Part shown: positions 28,595 through 38,321 of the stretch, in pieces | How positions within the stretch are numbered: the stretch's first letter is position 1 | How the letters are laid out: each line of letters opens with the position of its first letter | Assembly (NCBI GenBank): GCA_947500415.1 | Contig: CANMRT010000003.1 | Span: 1 to 64,000, forward strand | Source: an uncultured Roseicyclus sp. | Lineage (GTDB): Bacteria; Pseudomonadota; Alphaproteobacteria; Rhodobacterales; Rhodobacteraceae | Reading direction: 5' to 3' | DNA length: 64,000 bases | Position numbers and translations under genes: made by a program | The notes under the pieces: generated by a model | The model's database searches: none | What the model saw: the letters and a program-made list of their open reading frames with translations, nothing else | What the model was told of the DNA's origin: nothing

Positions 28595-30613
28595 TTATTC
28601 CGCCGCCATCGGCGCTTCACGCCGCGCTTTCGCACTGGCGCTGAGTTCGGCCATCAGGGTCGAGGCGCGCGCGATTGGGTTGGTCAGGTAGTGATCGACC
28701 ACAGCGCCCCCAAAATCTCCAGACCCAAGCGTGCCAAGCGGAAGCGCCTCGCCTTCGTTTTCGGCGACCTCGTCGATCAGCGCCAGAAGTGGCGCACCTT
28801 CGACCATCTGCTTGCGCAAGGCGGCAATCGTGTCGAAGGGCAGCGTCGCGCCCATTTCCGCTGACAGGGCCCGCAAGATTGCCCAGTTCTCGCGCGCATC
28901 ACCGGGCGGGAAGCCCGCGCGCGCCGCCAACTGTGGCCGGCCCTCGGTGTTCACGAACAGGCCCTGTTCTTCGGTGTAGGCCGCGCCCGGCAGGATCACA
29001 TCGGCACGGTGTGCGCCCCGATCCCCGTGGGAGCCTTGGTAAATCACAAACGGGCCCGCCGCGATCTCAACTTCATCCGCGCCCATGTTGTAGACAACAT
29101 CGGCATCCTGCACGGCTGCCATGGCATCGGGGTTTGTCGCCCCTACATCCATCGCACCGACACGCCCTGCCGCTGTGTGCAGCACAAGAACGCTGGAATT
29201 CATCGCCGCCGCAGCCGCCTGAACGTGCGCCAATACGGCTTCGCCATCTTCACCGGTCAACGCACCCTGCCCGACGATCACGATGGAGTTCTTCTCCTTC
29301 ACCTCGCCAAACTCATGCTCGGTCAACGCCTTAAGCGCCGCGCGGTCGGTGCCCATGTGGACATAATCATATGTCAGATCAACAGCTTCCCCGATCAGCG
29401 CCACGTTCGCACCCCGGCTCCAGGCCTTGCGGATACGGGCGTTCAGAACCGGCGCCTCGGCGCGTGGGTTGGTGCCGATCAGCATGATGTAGTCCGCGTC
29501 GTCCAGATCCTCGATAGAGGCCGTGCCCGCATAGGCCGCGCGATTGCCCGCAGGCAGTTTCGCGCCATCGGTGCGGCATTCGACAACGCCGCCCTGCCCT
29601 TCAACCAGCGTTTTCAAAGCAAACGCGGCCTCGGTGGAAGCCAGATCCCCAACCAGACCCGCGAGCTTGGACGCCCCCTTCATCTTCTCAGCGGCCAGGC
29701 CCATCGCCTCGCCCCAGCTAGCCGGGCGCAACTTGCCGTTCTCGCGAATGTACGGCTTGTCGAGGCGCTGGCGCCGCAGCCCATCCCAGACGTAGCGCGA
29801 CTTGTCGCTCAGCCATTCCTCGTTCACGCTGTCGTTGTTGCGCGGCAGGATGCGCATCACTTCGCGACCTTTGGTATCCACGCGGATGTTCGACCCAAGA
29901 GCATCCATGACGTCAATCGACTCCGTCTTGGTCAATTCCCAGGGACGCGCGGTGAAGCTGTAAGGCTTCGACGTCAGCGCACCCACCGGGCACAGATCGA
30001 CGATATTGCCCTGCATCTCGCTTTCCAGCGTTTGGCCGAGGTAGGAGGTGATCTCCGAATCTTCCCCGCGTCCCGTCTGCCCCATCTCGGGCATTCCGGC
30101 GACTTCGGTGATGAAACGCACACAGCGGGTGCAGCTGATGCACCGCGTCATCGCCGTGCCAACAAGCGGCCCCAACTCCAGCTCTGTCGCGGCCCGCTTT
30201 GGCTCTCGGTAGCGGCTGAAATCAACGCCATAGGCCATCGCCTGGTCCTGAAGGTCGCATTCGCCGCCCTGGTCACAGATCGGGCAATCAAGCGGGTGAT
30301 TGATGAGCAGGAATTCCATCACCCCCTCGCGCGCCTTCTTCACCATGGGCGAGTTCGTCTTGATGACCGGCGGCTGCCCTTCAGGGCCCGGGCGAAGATC
30401 ACGCACCTGCATCGCGCAGGATGCGGCAGGTTTCGGCGGACCACCCACAACTTCCACAAGGCACATCCGGCAGTTGCCCGCGATGGACAGACGCTCGTGA
30501 TAGCAGAAACGGGGAATTTCGATCCCGGCCTGCTCACAGGCCTGGATCAGGGTCATGGCTGGATCAACTTCGATCTCGTTGTCGTCGATGATGATCTTGC
30601 GCAAATCGCTCAT
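28595..30613 (-). CDS. nuoG: NADH-quinone oxidoreductase subunit G
   Basis: 672-aa iron-sulfur subunit of the peripheral arm. The N-terminal ferredoxin domain has [15 protein letters not shown], then the His/Cys set [19 protein letters not shown] and CISCTRCV; the remainder is a molybdopterin-oxidoreductase-like domain without cofactor residues. It holds clusters N1b, N4 and N5. Length is that of the alphaproteobacterial/mitochondrial type. ATG at 30613. Confidence 0.98.
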   Translation of the reverse strand: MSDLRKIIIDDNEIEVDPAMTLIQACEQAGIEIPRFCYHERLSIAGNCRMCLVEVVGGPPKPAASCAMQVRDLRPGPEGQPPVIKTNSPMVKKAREGVMEFLLINHPLDCPICDQGGECDLQDQAMAYGVDFSRYREPKRAATELELGPLVGTAMTRCISCTRCVRFITEVAGMPEMGQTGRGEDSEITSYLGQTLESEMQGNIVDLCPVGALTSKPYSFTARPWELTKTESIDVMDALGSNIRVDTKGREVMRILPRNNDSVNEEWLSDKSRYVWDGLRRQRLDKPYIRENGKLRPASWGEAMGLAAEKMKGASKLAGLVGDLASTEAAFALKTLVEGQGGVVECRTDGAKLPAGNRAAYAGTASIEDLDDADYIMLIGTNPRAEAPVLNARIRKAWSRGANVALIGEAVDLTYDYVHMGTDRAALKALTEHEFGEVKEKNSIVIVGQGALTGEDGEAVLAHVQAAAAAMNSSVLVLHTAAGRVGAMDVGATNPDAMAAVQDADVVYNMGADEVEIAAGPFVIYQGSHGDRGAHRADVILPGAAYTEEQGLFVNTEGRPQLAARAGFPPGDARENWAILRALSAEMGATLPFDTIAALRKQMVEGAPLLALIDEVAENEGEALPLGTLGSGDFGGAVVDHYLTNPIARASTLMAELSASAKARREAPMAAE

Positions 30614-30679
30614 GGGGGCCGGTCCTTTCCCATCGCGCGCGGACCTCGCACGCGATCATGTCTGGACCGTCTTCTACCC

Positions 30680-31105
30680 CTAGCGAAGCAATCTGCCAAT
30701 CTGCGAACCGGCGGTAATTTCGTCGCGCCCCACACGACAGACTGCAGGCGTGTCACTGGCATCAACACCACGCGCCGCGAACCAATCACGCATGATGGCG
30801 CGATAACGTTCCTGCTCGGCCCTGTCGTCAATGAACGCATCCACATCGCGACGGCTGACGCCAATGTCCGCGGCACGATCCACAAGGCCTTCTGCAAACG
30901 CCCAGGCGCGCACCAACCGTGGCCGAATATCGTCGCAAACGTTCTGGATATGGCGCCCGACCGAGATCACAGTCAGCCCGGAGTGGATTTCAGGATCATC
31001 GCGCAAAACCTGCCAGTTCGCGTTCTGAGCGTGGCCGATCGTTGTGAAAAGCCCGGTAACAAGCAGCACGCCTGCGGCTGCCGCAATTCGGAAGGGGGTA
31101 AGCAT
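30680..31105 (-). CDS. Exported protein, DUF5333-like, paralogue A
   Basis: 141 aa with a signal peptide (cleavage after GHAQ, about residue 25) and a helical mature domain ending AGSQIGRLLR. This C-terminus and the preceding Cys are shared with the gene at 32164-32541, so the two are paralogues. I believe they match the Rhodobacterales family DUF5333, from memory. Start ATG 31105 has AAGGGA upstream. It lies 66 bp upstream of nuoG. Function unknown; a periplasmic role near complex I is only positional inference. Confidence 0.75.
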   Translation of the reverse strand: MLTPFRIAAAAGVLLVTGLFTTIGHAQNANWQVLRDDPEIHSGLTVISVGRHIQNVCDDIRPRLVRAWAFAEGLVDRAADIGVSRRDVDAFIDDRAEQERYRAIMRDWFAARGVDASDTPAVCRVGRDEITAGSQIGRLLR

Positions 31106-31219
31106 TTTTGTTGTCCCTTGATGAGGTTGGCCCGTTTCCGAAGATGGAAATGGGGTCAACCAGACCGGTTATTCAATGTCACAAGGTGGTTATCGCGCCT
31201 ATCGGCACCAATCCGCCAT

Positions 31220-31570
31220 TCAGGCGTCGCAGCCTGCCGCTGTCCAATGGCCAACCCCATCAACGTCGCGCCATCCGAAGAAATAGGGCACCCCGGCGAT
31301 GTCCTGCGAAAGACAATGGGCTTCCAGCGCCTCGAGTGCCGCATCACGTGCCTCGAAAGGAACCGCACGACCGTTGAGTGTGCGCACGACCAGGCCGCCT
31401 TCCAACGGCAGAGGTTCCGTCGCCGCCAGTGTTGAGGCGACGCCAGGATCGACAATCGTCATTTCAGAATCAGGCGAGATCCGCAAAGGCCCCAGCGAGG
31501 TCACATAGACCTGCGGCATCAAACAGCCCAACAGAGCCAGCGGAAGGGTCAGGATCACGACCGCCCTCAA
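31220..31570 (-). CDS. Putative lipoprotein of unknown function
   Basis: 116 aa with a lipoprotein signal (MRAVVILTLPLALLGC) when read from TTG 31570, which overlaps the upstream stop as TTGA. GTG 31558 is an alternative but removes the positive charge. The mature region has two Cys, one near residue 91 (EAHCLSQD) and one close to the C-terminus (TAAGCDA), and an aromatic patch (YFFGWRDVDGVGHW). No family recognised. Coupled to the membrane gene upstream. Confidence 0.65.
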   Translation of the reverse strand: MRAVVILTLPLALLGCLMPQVYVTSLGPLRISPDSEMTIVDPGVASTLAATEPLPLEGGLVVRTLNGRAVPFEARDAALEALEAHCLSQDIAGVPYFFGWRDVDGVGHWTAAGCDA

Positions 31571-31824
31571 ATCCGAACACCCCAGAAGGTGATGATCAAC
31601 CAGACCAGCAGGGTCAGGAACAACATCGCCAGAATAATGTAGATCGCAGCTTCCATACGCTCTGGCGTGTTCAGCACAATCGCCACGCCTGAGGCGATCA
31701 TGCCACCCATCACAGCGCCCAGAATGCCGCCGCCGACGCCCCACAGCTGATAGCAAAGACCTGCCCCCGCGAGTGCGCAGACCAGGTAGATGATCGCCAG
31801 AGAATACCAGTATACCCGAACCAT
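31567..31824 (-). CDS. Small membrane protein
   Basis: 85 aa with two or three transmembrane segments: SLAIIYLVCALAGAGLCYQL, a Gly-rich helix (GVGGGILGAVMGGMIASGVA), and IYIILAMLFLTLLVWLIITF. ATG 31824 is preceded by GAGGG. It lies in the block of accessory genes between nuoF and nuoG and overlaps the following lipoprotein gene by 4 bp. No similarity recognised. Confidence 0.7.
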   Translation of the reverse strand: MVRVYWYSLAIIYLVCALAGAGLCYQLWGVGGGILGAVMGGMIASGVAIVLNTPERMEAAIYIILAMLFLTLLVWLIITFWGVRI

Positions 31825-31961
31825 GCGAGCTGCCCTCTTGCCCTCAAGACGCCGGTGCGGTGCCCATTGGCCCGCCCGGTCATTTTGAAGTGAGGATAAG
31901 AAAAACACGCGAATCCAGCAAGATCGCTGCACTCGTTCAGATCAGAAGTGAGTCTCCACGG

Positions 31962-32150
31962 TCACAGCGCGCGTGGAGCGAGAGCTTTAAGCCAAGCCGC
32001 AGCACGCGCCCAAACGCCGCGCATGCCGCCCATCAACTCCGGCGGTAATCCTTGCGAAGTGGGCTCTGGTGGGGCGTCTGTGATGACACTGCGCATTCGG
32101 TCCTCTGCATCGCGCATCAGGAATTTTGGGTCGATGTCACCTTGGCACAT
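31962..32150 (-). CDS. Small hypothetical protein
   Basis: 62 aa, basic C-terminal half with an amphipathic stretch (MRGVWARAAAWLKALAPRAL). A GAGAGGG ribosome-binding site 8 bases before the ATG at 32150 and its place in the gap between two same-strand genes support it. There is no signal peptide, and nothing in the sequence identifies a family. Moderately likely to be real. Confidence 0.5.
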   Translation of the reverse strand: MCQGDIDPKFLMRDAEDRMRSVITDAPPEPTSQGLPPELMGGMRGVWARAAAWLKALAPRAL

Positions 32151-32163
32151 GTCTCAATCCCTC

Positions 32164-32541
32164 TCAGCGCAGGAACCGCCCAATCTGGCTGCCAGCCGCC
32201 ACTTCACGGTCAGCATAGGCACAAAGCGATGCGGCGTCACCGGGGGTCACACCCTCTCGGCCCATACGTGAAATGACCGAGTCGATCACACGGTCGTCCG
32301 ACGTGTTCTGAACAGCCTGCAGGATGTCCAACTCTGAATACCCCGAGGCCAACATCGTATCGACCCACTGATCGGTCAGTGCCTCAATCGAACTGTGCAT
32401 CTGATATTGCGGGCAAAGGCCCGCCATGATGTCGGCCGTTGCCGCGTTGCCGGCAAAGGCTTCAAATTGCGCTTGAACGCCTGTTGGCTGCGCGACACAG
32501 CCCGCCAATGCCAGAAGACTGACGGCGATAAGCGCCCTCAT
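32164..32541 (-). CDS. Lipoprotein, DUF5333-like, paralogue B
   Basis: 125 aa with a lipoprotein signal ([15 protein letters not shown]) and a helical mature domain ending [10 protein letters not shown]. It shares this ending, the preceding Cys and a similar helix spacing with the protein at 30680-31105. Its ATG at 32541 overlaps the nuoF stop (ATGA), so it is translationally coupled to nuoF. Function unknown. Confidence 0.75.
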   Translation of the reverse strand: MRALIAVSLLALAGCVAQPTGVQAQFEAFAGNAATADIMAGLCPQYQMHSSIEALTDQWVDTMLASGYSELDILQAVQNTSDDRVIDSVISRMGREGVTPGDAASLCAYADREVAAGSQIGRFLR

Positions 32542-33833
32542 TCGGCGGCCACCTGAACCGTTCCATCGCGGCGCACTTTCATGCGGTCTTCAATCTCATC
32601 ACGGAAGTTGCGGATCAGACCCTGGATCGGCCAGGCGGCTGCATCGCCAAGGGCACAAATGGTGTGGCCCTCAACCTGCTTGGTCACATCCCACAGCATT
32701 TCGATCTCTTCGACCTGGGCCTCGCCCTTCACCAGACGCTCCATCACCCGCATCATCCAGCCGGTGCCTTCACGGCAGGGCGTGCACTGGCCACAGCTTT
32801 CGTGCTTGTAGAAACACGCCAACCGCCAGATCGCTTTGATGATGTCGGTGGAATTGTCCATCACGATCACAGCCGCAGTCCCAAGACCCGAACCCAGATC
32901 GTTGCGAAGGTAGTCAAAGTCCATAATCGCGTCGCGCATGTTCTCGCCGCGCACACAAGGAACGGACGAACCGCCAGGGATCACGGCTTTGAGGTTATCC
33001 CATCCGCCACGGATACCGCCGCAGTGCGTCTCGATCAGCTCCTCGAAGGTAATGCTCATCGCTTCTTCGACAACGCAGGGCTGGTTCACGTGGCCTGAGA
33101 TTGCGAAAAGCTTCGTGCCCGCGTTGTTAGGACGACCAAAGCCCGCAAACCATTCCGCGCCCCGGCGCAGGATCGTCGGCACAACTGCAATCGATTCGAC
33201 ATTGTTGACCGTAGTTGGGCAGCCATAGAGGCCCGCACCCGCCGGAAACGGCGGCTTCATACGGGGCATCCCTTTGCGGCCTTCAAGGCTTTCCAGAAGT
33301 GCGGTTTCCTCACCGCAGATGTAAGCACCCGCGCCGTGCGCTAGATACAGGTCAAAATCCCAACCGGATTTCGCAGCGTTCTTGCCAAGCAGCCCGGCCT
33401 CATAGGCCTCATCAATCGCGGCCTGAAGCGCCTCTCGCTCGCGGATATATTCGCCGCGGATGTAGATGTAGCAGGCGTTGGCGTTCATCGCGAAGGACGC
33501 GATCAGGCAGCCTTCGATCAAAGTGTGGGGATCATTGCGCATGATCTCCCGGTCCTTGCAGGTGCCGGGCTCGGATTCGTCGGCATTGACCACCAGATAC
33601 GCCGGACGGCCATCGCTCTCTTTCGGCATGAACGACCATTTCAGACCGGTCGGAAAACCCGCACCGCCACGACCGCGCAGGCCAGAGGCTTTCATGATCT
33701 CCACAATCTTGTCGCGGCCCAGACCGATCAGGTCCTTCGTGCCGTCCCAATGGCCACGCGCCTTGGCCCCCGCAAGGGTCCGGTCATGCATTCCGTAGAT
33801 GTTGGTGAAGATCCGGTCTTTGTCCTGCAACAT
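32538..33833 (-). CDS. nuoF: NADH-quinone oxidoreductase subunit F
   Basis: 431-aa NADH-oxidising subunit. The NADH/FMN site motif [13 protein letters not shown] is near residue 55, FMN-binding [13 protein letters not shown] and [19 protein letters not shown] follow, and the [4Fe-4S] motif is [12 protein letters not shown] (cluster N3). Length and motifs match 51-kDa/NuoF subunits. ATG at 33833. Confidence 0.98.
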   Translation of the reverse strand: MLQDKDRIFTNIYGMHDRTLAGAKARGHWDGTKDLIGLGRDKIVEIMKASGLRGRGGAGFPTGLKWSFMPKESDGRPAYLVVNADESEPGTCKDREIMRNDPHTLIEGCLIASFAMNANACYIYIRGEYIREREALQAAIDEAYEAGLLGKNAAKSGWDFDLYLAHGAGAYICGEETALLESLEGRKGMPRMKPPFPAGAGLYGCPTTVNNVESIAVVPTILRRGAEWFAGFGRPNNAGTKLFAISGHVNQPCVVEEAMSITFEELIETHCGGIRGGWDNLKAVIPGGSSVPCVRGENMRDAIMDFDYLRNDLGSGLGTAAVIVMDNSTDIIKAIWRLACFYKHESCGQCTPCREGTGWMMRVMERLVKGEAQVEEIEMLWDVTKQVEGHTICALGDAAAWPIQGLIRNFRDEIEDRMKVRRDGTVQVAAE

Positions 33834-33875
33834 TGGCTAAATCCTTGATCGCTCGCGCGGGGTCTGGTCGCGCGT

Positions 33876-34109
33876 CTAGCTTTGTCTGCGCTCTTTCCAC
33901 ACCCAATACGTCACCACAAGCGCCCAGACCAGTGCCCCAATCGCCGCAAGGTCGAAGAGGAATGCGACGCGGGTTGGCCAACCCATCTGCCCGCCCACAA
34001 ACTGCGCGCCCATCCACAACACCATAGTAGCCGCCATGACGATCGCTGCACGCCGAATTTGGCGCACGCGGCGTTGCTCCTCTTGGGAAACCGGCTTTTT
34101 GTCAGGCAT
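33876..34109 (-). CDS. Small membrane protein, DUF5337-like
   Basis: 77 aa: a charged N-terminus (MPDKKPVSQEEQRRVRQIRR) and two transmembrane segments (about residues 21-40 and 48-68). This matches, from memory, DUF5337, a small family found beside nuoE/nuoF in Rhodobacteraceae. ATG at 34109. A role in complex I assembly or as an accessory subunit is possible but unproven. Confidence 0.75.
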   Translation of the reverse strand: MPDKKPVSQEEQRRVRQIRRAAIVMAATMVLWMGAQFVGGQMGWPTRVAFLFDLAAIGALVWALVVTYWVWKERRQS

Positions 34110-34206
34110 CACAGGCCCCAAAAAGAAAGCTGCGCGACCGGGCCGCGCAGCATCATGTCTGTCAGGTTATGCATATCTCACCTTCGGATCAGCTGTGGTC
34201 CGAGGC

Positions 34207-35007
34207 TTAATATACATTCCCGTCGTCGACTTTCTTGGAAAACTCGGTCTCACCGCCTGCGGCCAAAAGGCCCGCCTGCTCGACCCAGTTGTCGCGGCTG
34301 ACGCGACCCTTGAAACCTTTGAGGTTCTGGTCAACCCAGGCCACCTCATCCGCCGTCCAAGCGGCGATCTGGTCAAAGTGGTAAAACCCAAGCTCGTTGC
34401 ACAGGGTCTCCATTTTCGGCCCAACGCCCTTGATCCGCTTGAGATCATCCGCCTGACCACCACGCGGGCCATCCAGTGCTGCGGGCCGTGTGCCCTCGCC
34501 TGGATCAGCCGCAGGCGCAGCGGCGGCCGCAGCGCTTTCGGCAGCAGCAGCCTTTGCTGCCTCCGCCTCGGCGGCTTTTGCAGCTTTCGCAGCTTTCGCC
34601 TCAGCCGCCTTTGCGGCTTTCGCCTCGGCGGCGCGAGCGGCATCTGCCTCAGCAGCCGCAGCCGCGGCACGGGTCTCTTCAGCTTCCGCGGCGGCCGCCG
34701 CTTCCGCCGCACTTGTGTCAGCAGCCGCCGCAGCGGCAGGAGCTGCAGCTGCCGCCGCGCCCGACCCTGCACTTGCGCCAGATGTGCGTGCATTCGCGCC
34801 GCCCGCCTGCATTGGCGCAGCCGGTGCGCGGCACATCGAAATTGTCAAAAGCGCGCCAAGGATCAGCAGCACCAAAACGCCCATAAAGGCACCTTGCATG
34901 AAGCTCCATGCACCCAGCACCCAAAGAGCTGCCGCCGTAAAGATCCCCGCCAACGCAGCGATCCCCCAGGTCCAGGCAAGGCATTCCACTCCACCGGATT
35001 TATTCAT
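34207..35007 (-). CDS. Membrane-anchored HhH-domain protein beside nuoE
   Basis: 266 aa in three parts: two transmembrane helices (residues about 12-60), a long Ala/Lys/Glu-rich low-complexity linker likely forming a coiled coil (about 65-175), and a C-terminal helix-hairpin-helix-like domain (DDLKRIKGVGPKMETLCNEL then [20 protein letters not shown]). The C-terminal domain is a close copy of the C-terminal extension of NuoE encoded just upstream. Such domains also occur in L21-associated and DUF4332 proteins. ATG at 35007. Its link to complex I is by sequence and position. Confidence 0.8.
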   Translation of the reverse strand: MNKSGGVECLAWTWGIAALAGIFTAAALWVLGAWSFMQGAFMGVLVLLILGALLTISMCRAPAAPMQAGGANARTSGASAGSGAAAAAAPAAAAAADTSAAEAAAAAEAEETRAAAAAAEADAARAAEAKAAKAAEAKAAKAAKAAEAEAAKAAAAESAAAAAAPAADPGEGTRPAALDGPRGGQADDLKRIKGVGPKMETLCNELGFYHFDQIAAWTADEVAWVDQNLKGFKGRVSRDNWVEQAGLLAAGGETEFSKKVDDGNVY

Positions 35008-35139
35008 CGTAAGACCCCCAAGTCGTTCAACGTTTCTTGTTCGACATGAGTCTTAACGCAGGATTCGGGTCCTGTCTTCCACCGAGTCGACAGATTGCCG
35101 CAGGTTGGCACAGCCGCCACACTTTTCGCGTCCGAAAGC

Positions 35140-36243
35140 CTAGCCTTCGTTTGCGAACTCGGTGGCCTGATCAATCCAGTTATCCCGCTCGATCCGGCCT
35201 TTGAATTTCAGCCGCGCGTCAACCCAGGCCACTTCCGAAGGACCCCAGGCCGCGATTTGATCAAAATGGTAGAACCCCAACTCGTTCAGCACGCCTTCCA
35301 ATTTGGGTCCCACACCGCTGATCCGCTTGAGATCATCCGCGCCACCGTCCCTTGGTCCGGTCAAAAGCTCTGGCGCTTGTTCCTCGACGGTATCCACCGG
35401 ATCGGCCTTTGAAGGCGGCTTGGCCTTTGATACAGCCTTAGCCTCAGCCTTCGTCACACCAGTCTTGTCCGCCGGCGATTTTGCCCGGTTCGCAGGCTTC
35501 GGACGTTCCGGCTCAGCGGGAACACCATCACCAGATTGCCGCCCCCAAGGCGCCAACAGCGGCACTTCCGTCCCGTCGATCCGTTTGATCGTGTCACCAA
35601 TGTCGGTGGCCAGTCGCGCCGAGATGTTTAGCTCGTCTCGCCCTGCCTCGTGGTCTGTAAGCGAGGTCAACCCGCCCGACGGCTCAGACGCATAGCGCCC
35701 GTTCTGCGGGCCTGGCGTTGGCACCTCTCCGGCAGCCATTCTGTCGATCAGCGCGGCAAAGTTCTCTGCTGTCAGGTCTTCGTAGTAATCCTTGCCGATC
35801 TGGGCCATCGGCGCATTGGCGCAAGCGCCCAGGCACTCGACCTCTTCCCAGCTGAACTTGCCATCTGCAGACAGCTGGTGCGCGGCGGGTGCAATCTTGT
35901 CTTTTGCCACGGCGACCAAGTCCTCGGCCCCGCAGATCATGCACGACAATGTGCCGCAAATCTGGATATGCGCGACAGTGCCCACGGGCTGAAGCTGGAA
36001 CATGAAATAGAACGTCGCCACCTCCAGCGCCCGAATGTGCGCCAGACCCAGCATATCCGCCACAGCCTCAATCGCCGGACGGGTCAGCCAGCCTTCCTGC
36101 TCCTGCGCGCGCCACAAAAGCGGGATGATCGCGCTGGCCGCACGGCCTTCGGGATATTTGGTGATCTGCGCCTCGGCCCAGGCCTGGTTGGCGGGCGTGA
36201 AGGCGAAACTGTCCGGTTGCTCGGGGTGCAGGCGTCGCAGCAT
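35140..36243 (-). CDS. nuoE: NADH-quinone oxidoreductase subunit E with C-terminal HhH extension
   Basis: 367 aa. The core (about 1-195) is the thioredoxin-like [2Fe-2S] subunit: [14 protein letters not shown] and [11 protein letters not shown] supply the cluster N1a cysteines. A Pro/Lys-rich linker and a 60-residue C-terminal domain ([20 protein letters not shown] then [20 protein letters not shown]) follow, absent from E. coli NuoE (about 166 aa). The domain is duplicated in the neighbouring membrane protein. The start ATG 36243 gives the conserved [17 protein letters not shown] opening; an earlier ATG at 36276 exists. Confidence 0.93.
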   Translation of the reverse strand: MLRRLHPEQPDSFAFTPANQAWAEAQITKYPEGRAASAIIPLLWRAQEQEGWLTRPAIEAVADMLGLAHIRALEVATFYFMFQLQPVGTVAHIQICGTLSCMICGAEDLVAVAKDKIAPAAHQLSADGKFSWEEVECLGACANAPMAQIGKDYYEDLTAENFAALIDRMAAGEVPTPGPQNGRYASEPSGGLTSLTDHEAGRDELNISARLATDIGDTIKRIDGTEVPLLAPWGRQSGDGVPAEPERPKPANRAKSPADKTGVTKAEAKAVSKAKPPSKADPVDTVEEQAPELLTGPRDGGADDLKRISGVGPKLEGVLNELGFYHFDQIAAWGPSEVAWVDARLKFKGRIERDNWIDQATEFANEG

Positions 36244-36331
36244 GTGGGTCGTCCCTGGCGGTCGTTTGTCGGGCATGGGTTTCGCCCAATCGCGCCCGGA
36301 TGTCCATGCGCGCTATGGCGCAGGGGGTCGG

Positions 36332-36820
36332 TTATTGCTGCGCATAGGGTGACAAGGCAAACAGCGTGCCCGCCGGTTCGCAATCCGCCACGCGGAACAA
36401 TCCCAGCCGCATGGTCATTCGACCGGAGCGGATGTCTGCGGCCACTTCCCCATCAACGGCCTGTGCTGCTGCCAGAACCGCGCCCGCCTCAGGATGGCGG
36501 ACCGTACCCGCATTCAGGCGCAACGCTACAAAGCCCTGCTGCGCCACATCCGCGCCCACAGGCTCACCCAAGGCCATCATGGCGCGGTCCACCAGATAAA
36601 CCTCGAAGACCGAGACCAGATCGGAGGGCAACGCGCAGCCGATGGAGGCATAGGCCTCTTCTACAATCACATCGACCGCTGCAGCATCCAGCGCCTCAGC
36701 TCGCATCAACAAGCTGTCTTCGTGTGCATCGGCTTGCGTCGGGACAAGCAACTCCCATTGGCCGTCTGCGCCATAAGCAGGACCACACGCCAAAAACACT
36801 ATTGCCAAAAGAAACCGCAT
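36332..36820 (-). CDS. Exported protein, modular nuo-associated family, single domain
   Basis: 162 aa with a signal peptide (MRFLLAIVFLACGPAYGA). The mature part carries ASIGCALPSDLVSVF and ends VADCEPAGTLFALSPY. Both blocks recur at the end of the protein encoded at 36862-37911 (ASLGCRVPVDMGFAF, ATACEPVGSQPEALVPY), so it is a one-domain relative of that larger protein. Two conserved Cys could form a disulfide. Function unknown. Confidence 0.75.
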   Translation of the reverse strand: MRFLLAIVFLACGPAYGADGQWELLVPTQADAHEDSLLMRAEALDAAAVDVIVEEAYASIGCALPSDLVSVFEVYLVDRAMMALGEPVGADVAQQGFVALRLNAGTVRHPEAGAVLAAAQAVDGEVAADIRSGRMTMRLGLFRVADCEPAGTLFALSPYAQQ

Positions 36821-36861
36821 GAAGGCCAGACTAGGCAGCCAGGCCCAACCTGTCCACGATG

Positions 36862-37911
36862 CTAGCGGCGACCCGTCAGATACGGCACCAGCGCCTCGGG
36901 CTGACTACCAACGGGCTCACATGCCGTCGCAATCAGCACATCCCCCTCACGCCGGGCCCGGCCCGCCTCTTCCATCCCGGCCACTTCCCTCGATACCAAT
37001 TCAGCCGCAAGCGCCAGTTCGGTGCCCAACGGTCCCGTGCTGGGGATGCCGGTTCGATACTCTGCCATCACTTCAAGCACCCGTTCGGTCGTCGGGTTGA
37101 AGCCGATATAGGTAAGGAACACCTCCATCACCATGGCCGAAAACGCGAAGCCCATATCAACCGGCACACGACACCCGAGTGACGCGATGACCTGGCTTTC
37201 AACAAGGTGAACACCCGGCTCACCGGCGTCCAGGATCGCATTGAACAGCGCGGCACCGGTCATGGTGGGCGTCTCAGCCAAGGCTATTGTGGCCGCCACG
37301 CTTGCATCCACCGCGTCGCAATCAATAAGGCGGTTCACACCGTCAACCGCTTCGATCTCGCCACGGGCAAACAGGGTTTCGCCGCCAAGCTCGCCCATGC
37401 GATCCAGCGCGTCAAAGAAGGCCACGTACTCCGGGCGACCCACTTCTGGCACCTCAAAACCGAACCGGGACGCCACCAAGGTGGCCACTTCGCCCTCGAA
37501 CAATTCGAATTCATGGTCCCCGACCTGACAGCCCCGCACCGTCAGAACCTCTGCCAGCACATCGGCGGCGCGGTCGGCTTCCAAACCACCCATCCACGCA
37601 ATGGCTTCCTGAACGCCAGTCTGCGGCGTGGCCACACCACCATTCGGGCAGTCAGGATGCAGCAAGGTCAGCCCGAACTGCGTTTCCTCAAACATGCCTT
37701 CTGCAAACATGGCACCCGCCGCTGCATTCATCTCGGCCTCGGTCAAGCCCGTTGCCGCTTGAACCGCATCTTCCGTTTCCAAGGTCACGACGCAATCCAC
37801 CGCTAACATAGCCTGCACAATCGCCTCTCGGTGGGGGGCGGACTGGGCTTGGACAGGAACGGGCAAAGCAACCAGCGCCGCGATCACGGTGGCAGGAAAA
37901 ATTCTCATCAT
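36862..37911 (-). CDS. Exported protein, modular nuo-associated family, probable two-domain fusion
   Basis: 349 aa starting at ATG 37911 with a signal peptide (cleavage near QAQS, residue about 23). The N-terminal part (VVTLETEDAVQAATGLTEAE, then FGLTLLHPDC) aligns with the protein of 38322-38741, the C-terminal part with the protein of 36332-36820. It therefore looks like a fusion of the two neighbouring gene types. Eight mature Cys are scattered through the protein. No known domain recognised; periplasmic location predicted. Confidence 0.75.
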   Translation of the reverse strand: MMRIFPATVIAALVALPVPVQAQSAPHREAIVQAMLAVDCVVTLETEDAVQAATGLTEAEMNAAAGAMFAEGMFEETQFGLTLLHPDCPNGGVATPQTGVQEAIAWMGGLEADRAADVLAEVLTVRGCQVGDHEFELFEGEVATLVASRFGFEVPEVGRPEYVAFFDALDRMGELGGETLFARGEIEAVDGVNRLIDCDAVDASVAATIALAETPTMTGAALFNAILDAGEPGVHLVESQVIASLGCRVPVDMGFAFSAMVMEVFLTYIGFNPTTERVLEVMAEYRTGIPSTGPLGTELALAAELVSREVAGMEEAGRARREGDVLIATACEPVGSQPEALVPYLTGRR

Positions 37912-38079
37912 GGGGAGGGGTCCTTCGAAAACGACGTGGAAAAGCAATGTGTTGGGATTGAGCCCCATCAGGTGCTTTCCGCGCAATAGTTAAAGTGGAG
38001 CGTCTTTCCTGCACGATGTCAGGAAAGACGCCCCCGCCCGGGCCGGACCCCTTCTTTCCGCCGGGCTAACGGTTGGCGT

Positions 38080-38235
38080 TCAGCTCCAGGGGGACTGGGC
38101 CGGACGCCAATTTTTAGGGTTCGTGACAGTGCGCCCGCCAGCCTGCATCCGCGCGATGACCCGCTGCGCGCGGTCCACGCAGGCGTCGGTTTGAGAGGGG
38201 GCAGTTGAAGGCTGTGGCAGCAGCGGGCGCATCAT
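38080..38235 (-). CDS. Small hypothetical protein
   Basis: 51 aa starting MMRPLLPQPSTAPSQTDACV and containing VDRAQRVIARMQAGG. A TTAGGA sequence lies just before paired ATGs at 38235/38232. It occupies the space between two exported-protein genes on the same strand. No signal peptide; no family recognised. May be spurious. Confidence 0.4.
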   Translation of the reverse strand: MMRPLLPQPSTAPSQTDACVDRAQRVIARMQAGGRTVTNPKNWRPAQSPWS

Positions 38236-38321
38236 GTGTCCTAACGTTTCAGGTGTGTCACGAGTTTGTGAGACCAACCTGCCCGTCAGGGGCGTTTGTC
38301 ACAACGGAGGGAATCCGTAGC

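Noticed and set aside
29009-31435. An 808-codon open reading frame on the plus strand antisense to nuoG and neighbours
   Set aside because: Long antisense frames are expected in GC-rich coding DNA; it has no ribosome-binding site or family match, and the opposite strand holds confirmed complex I genes.
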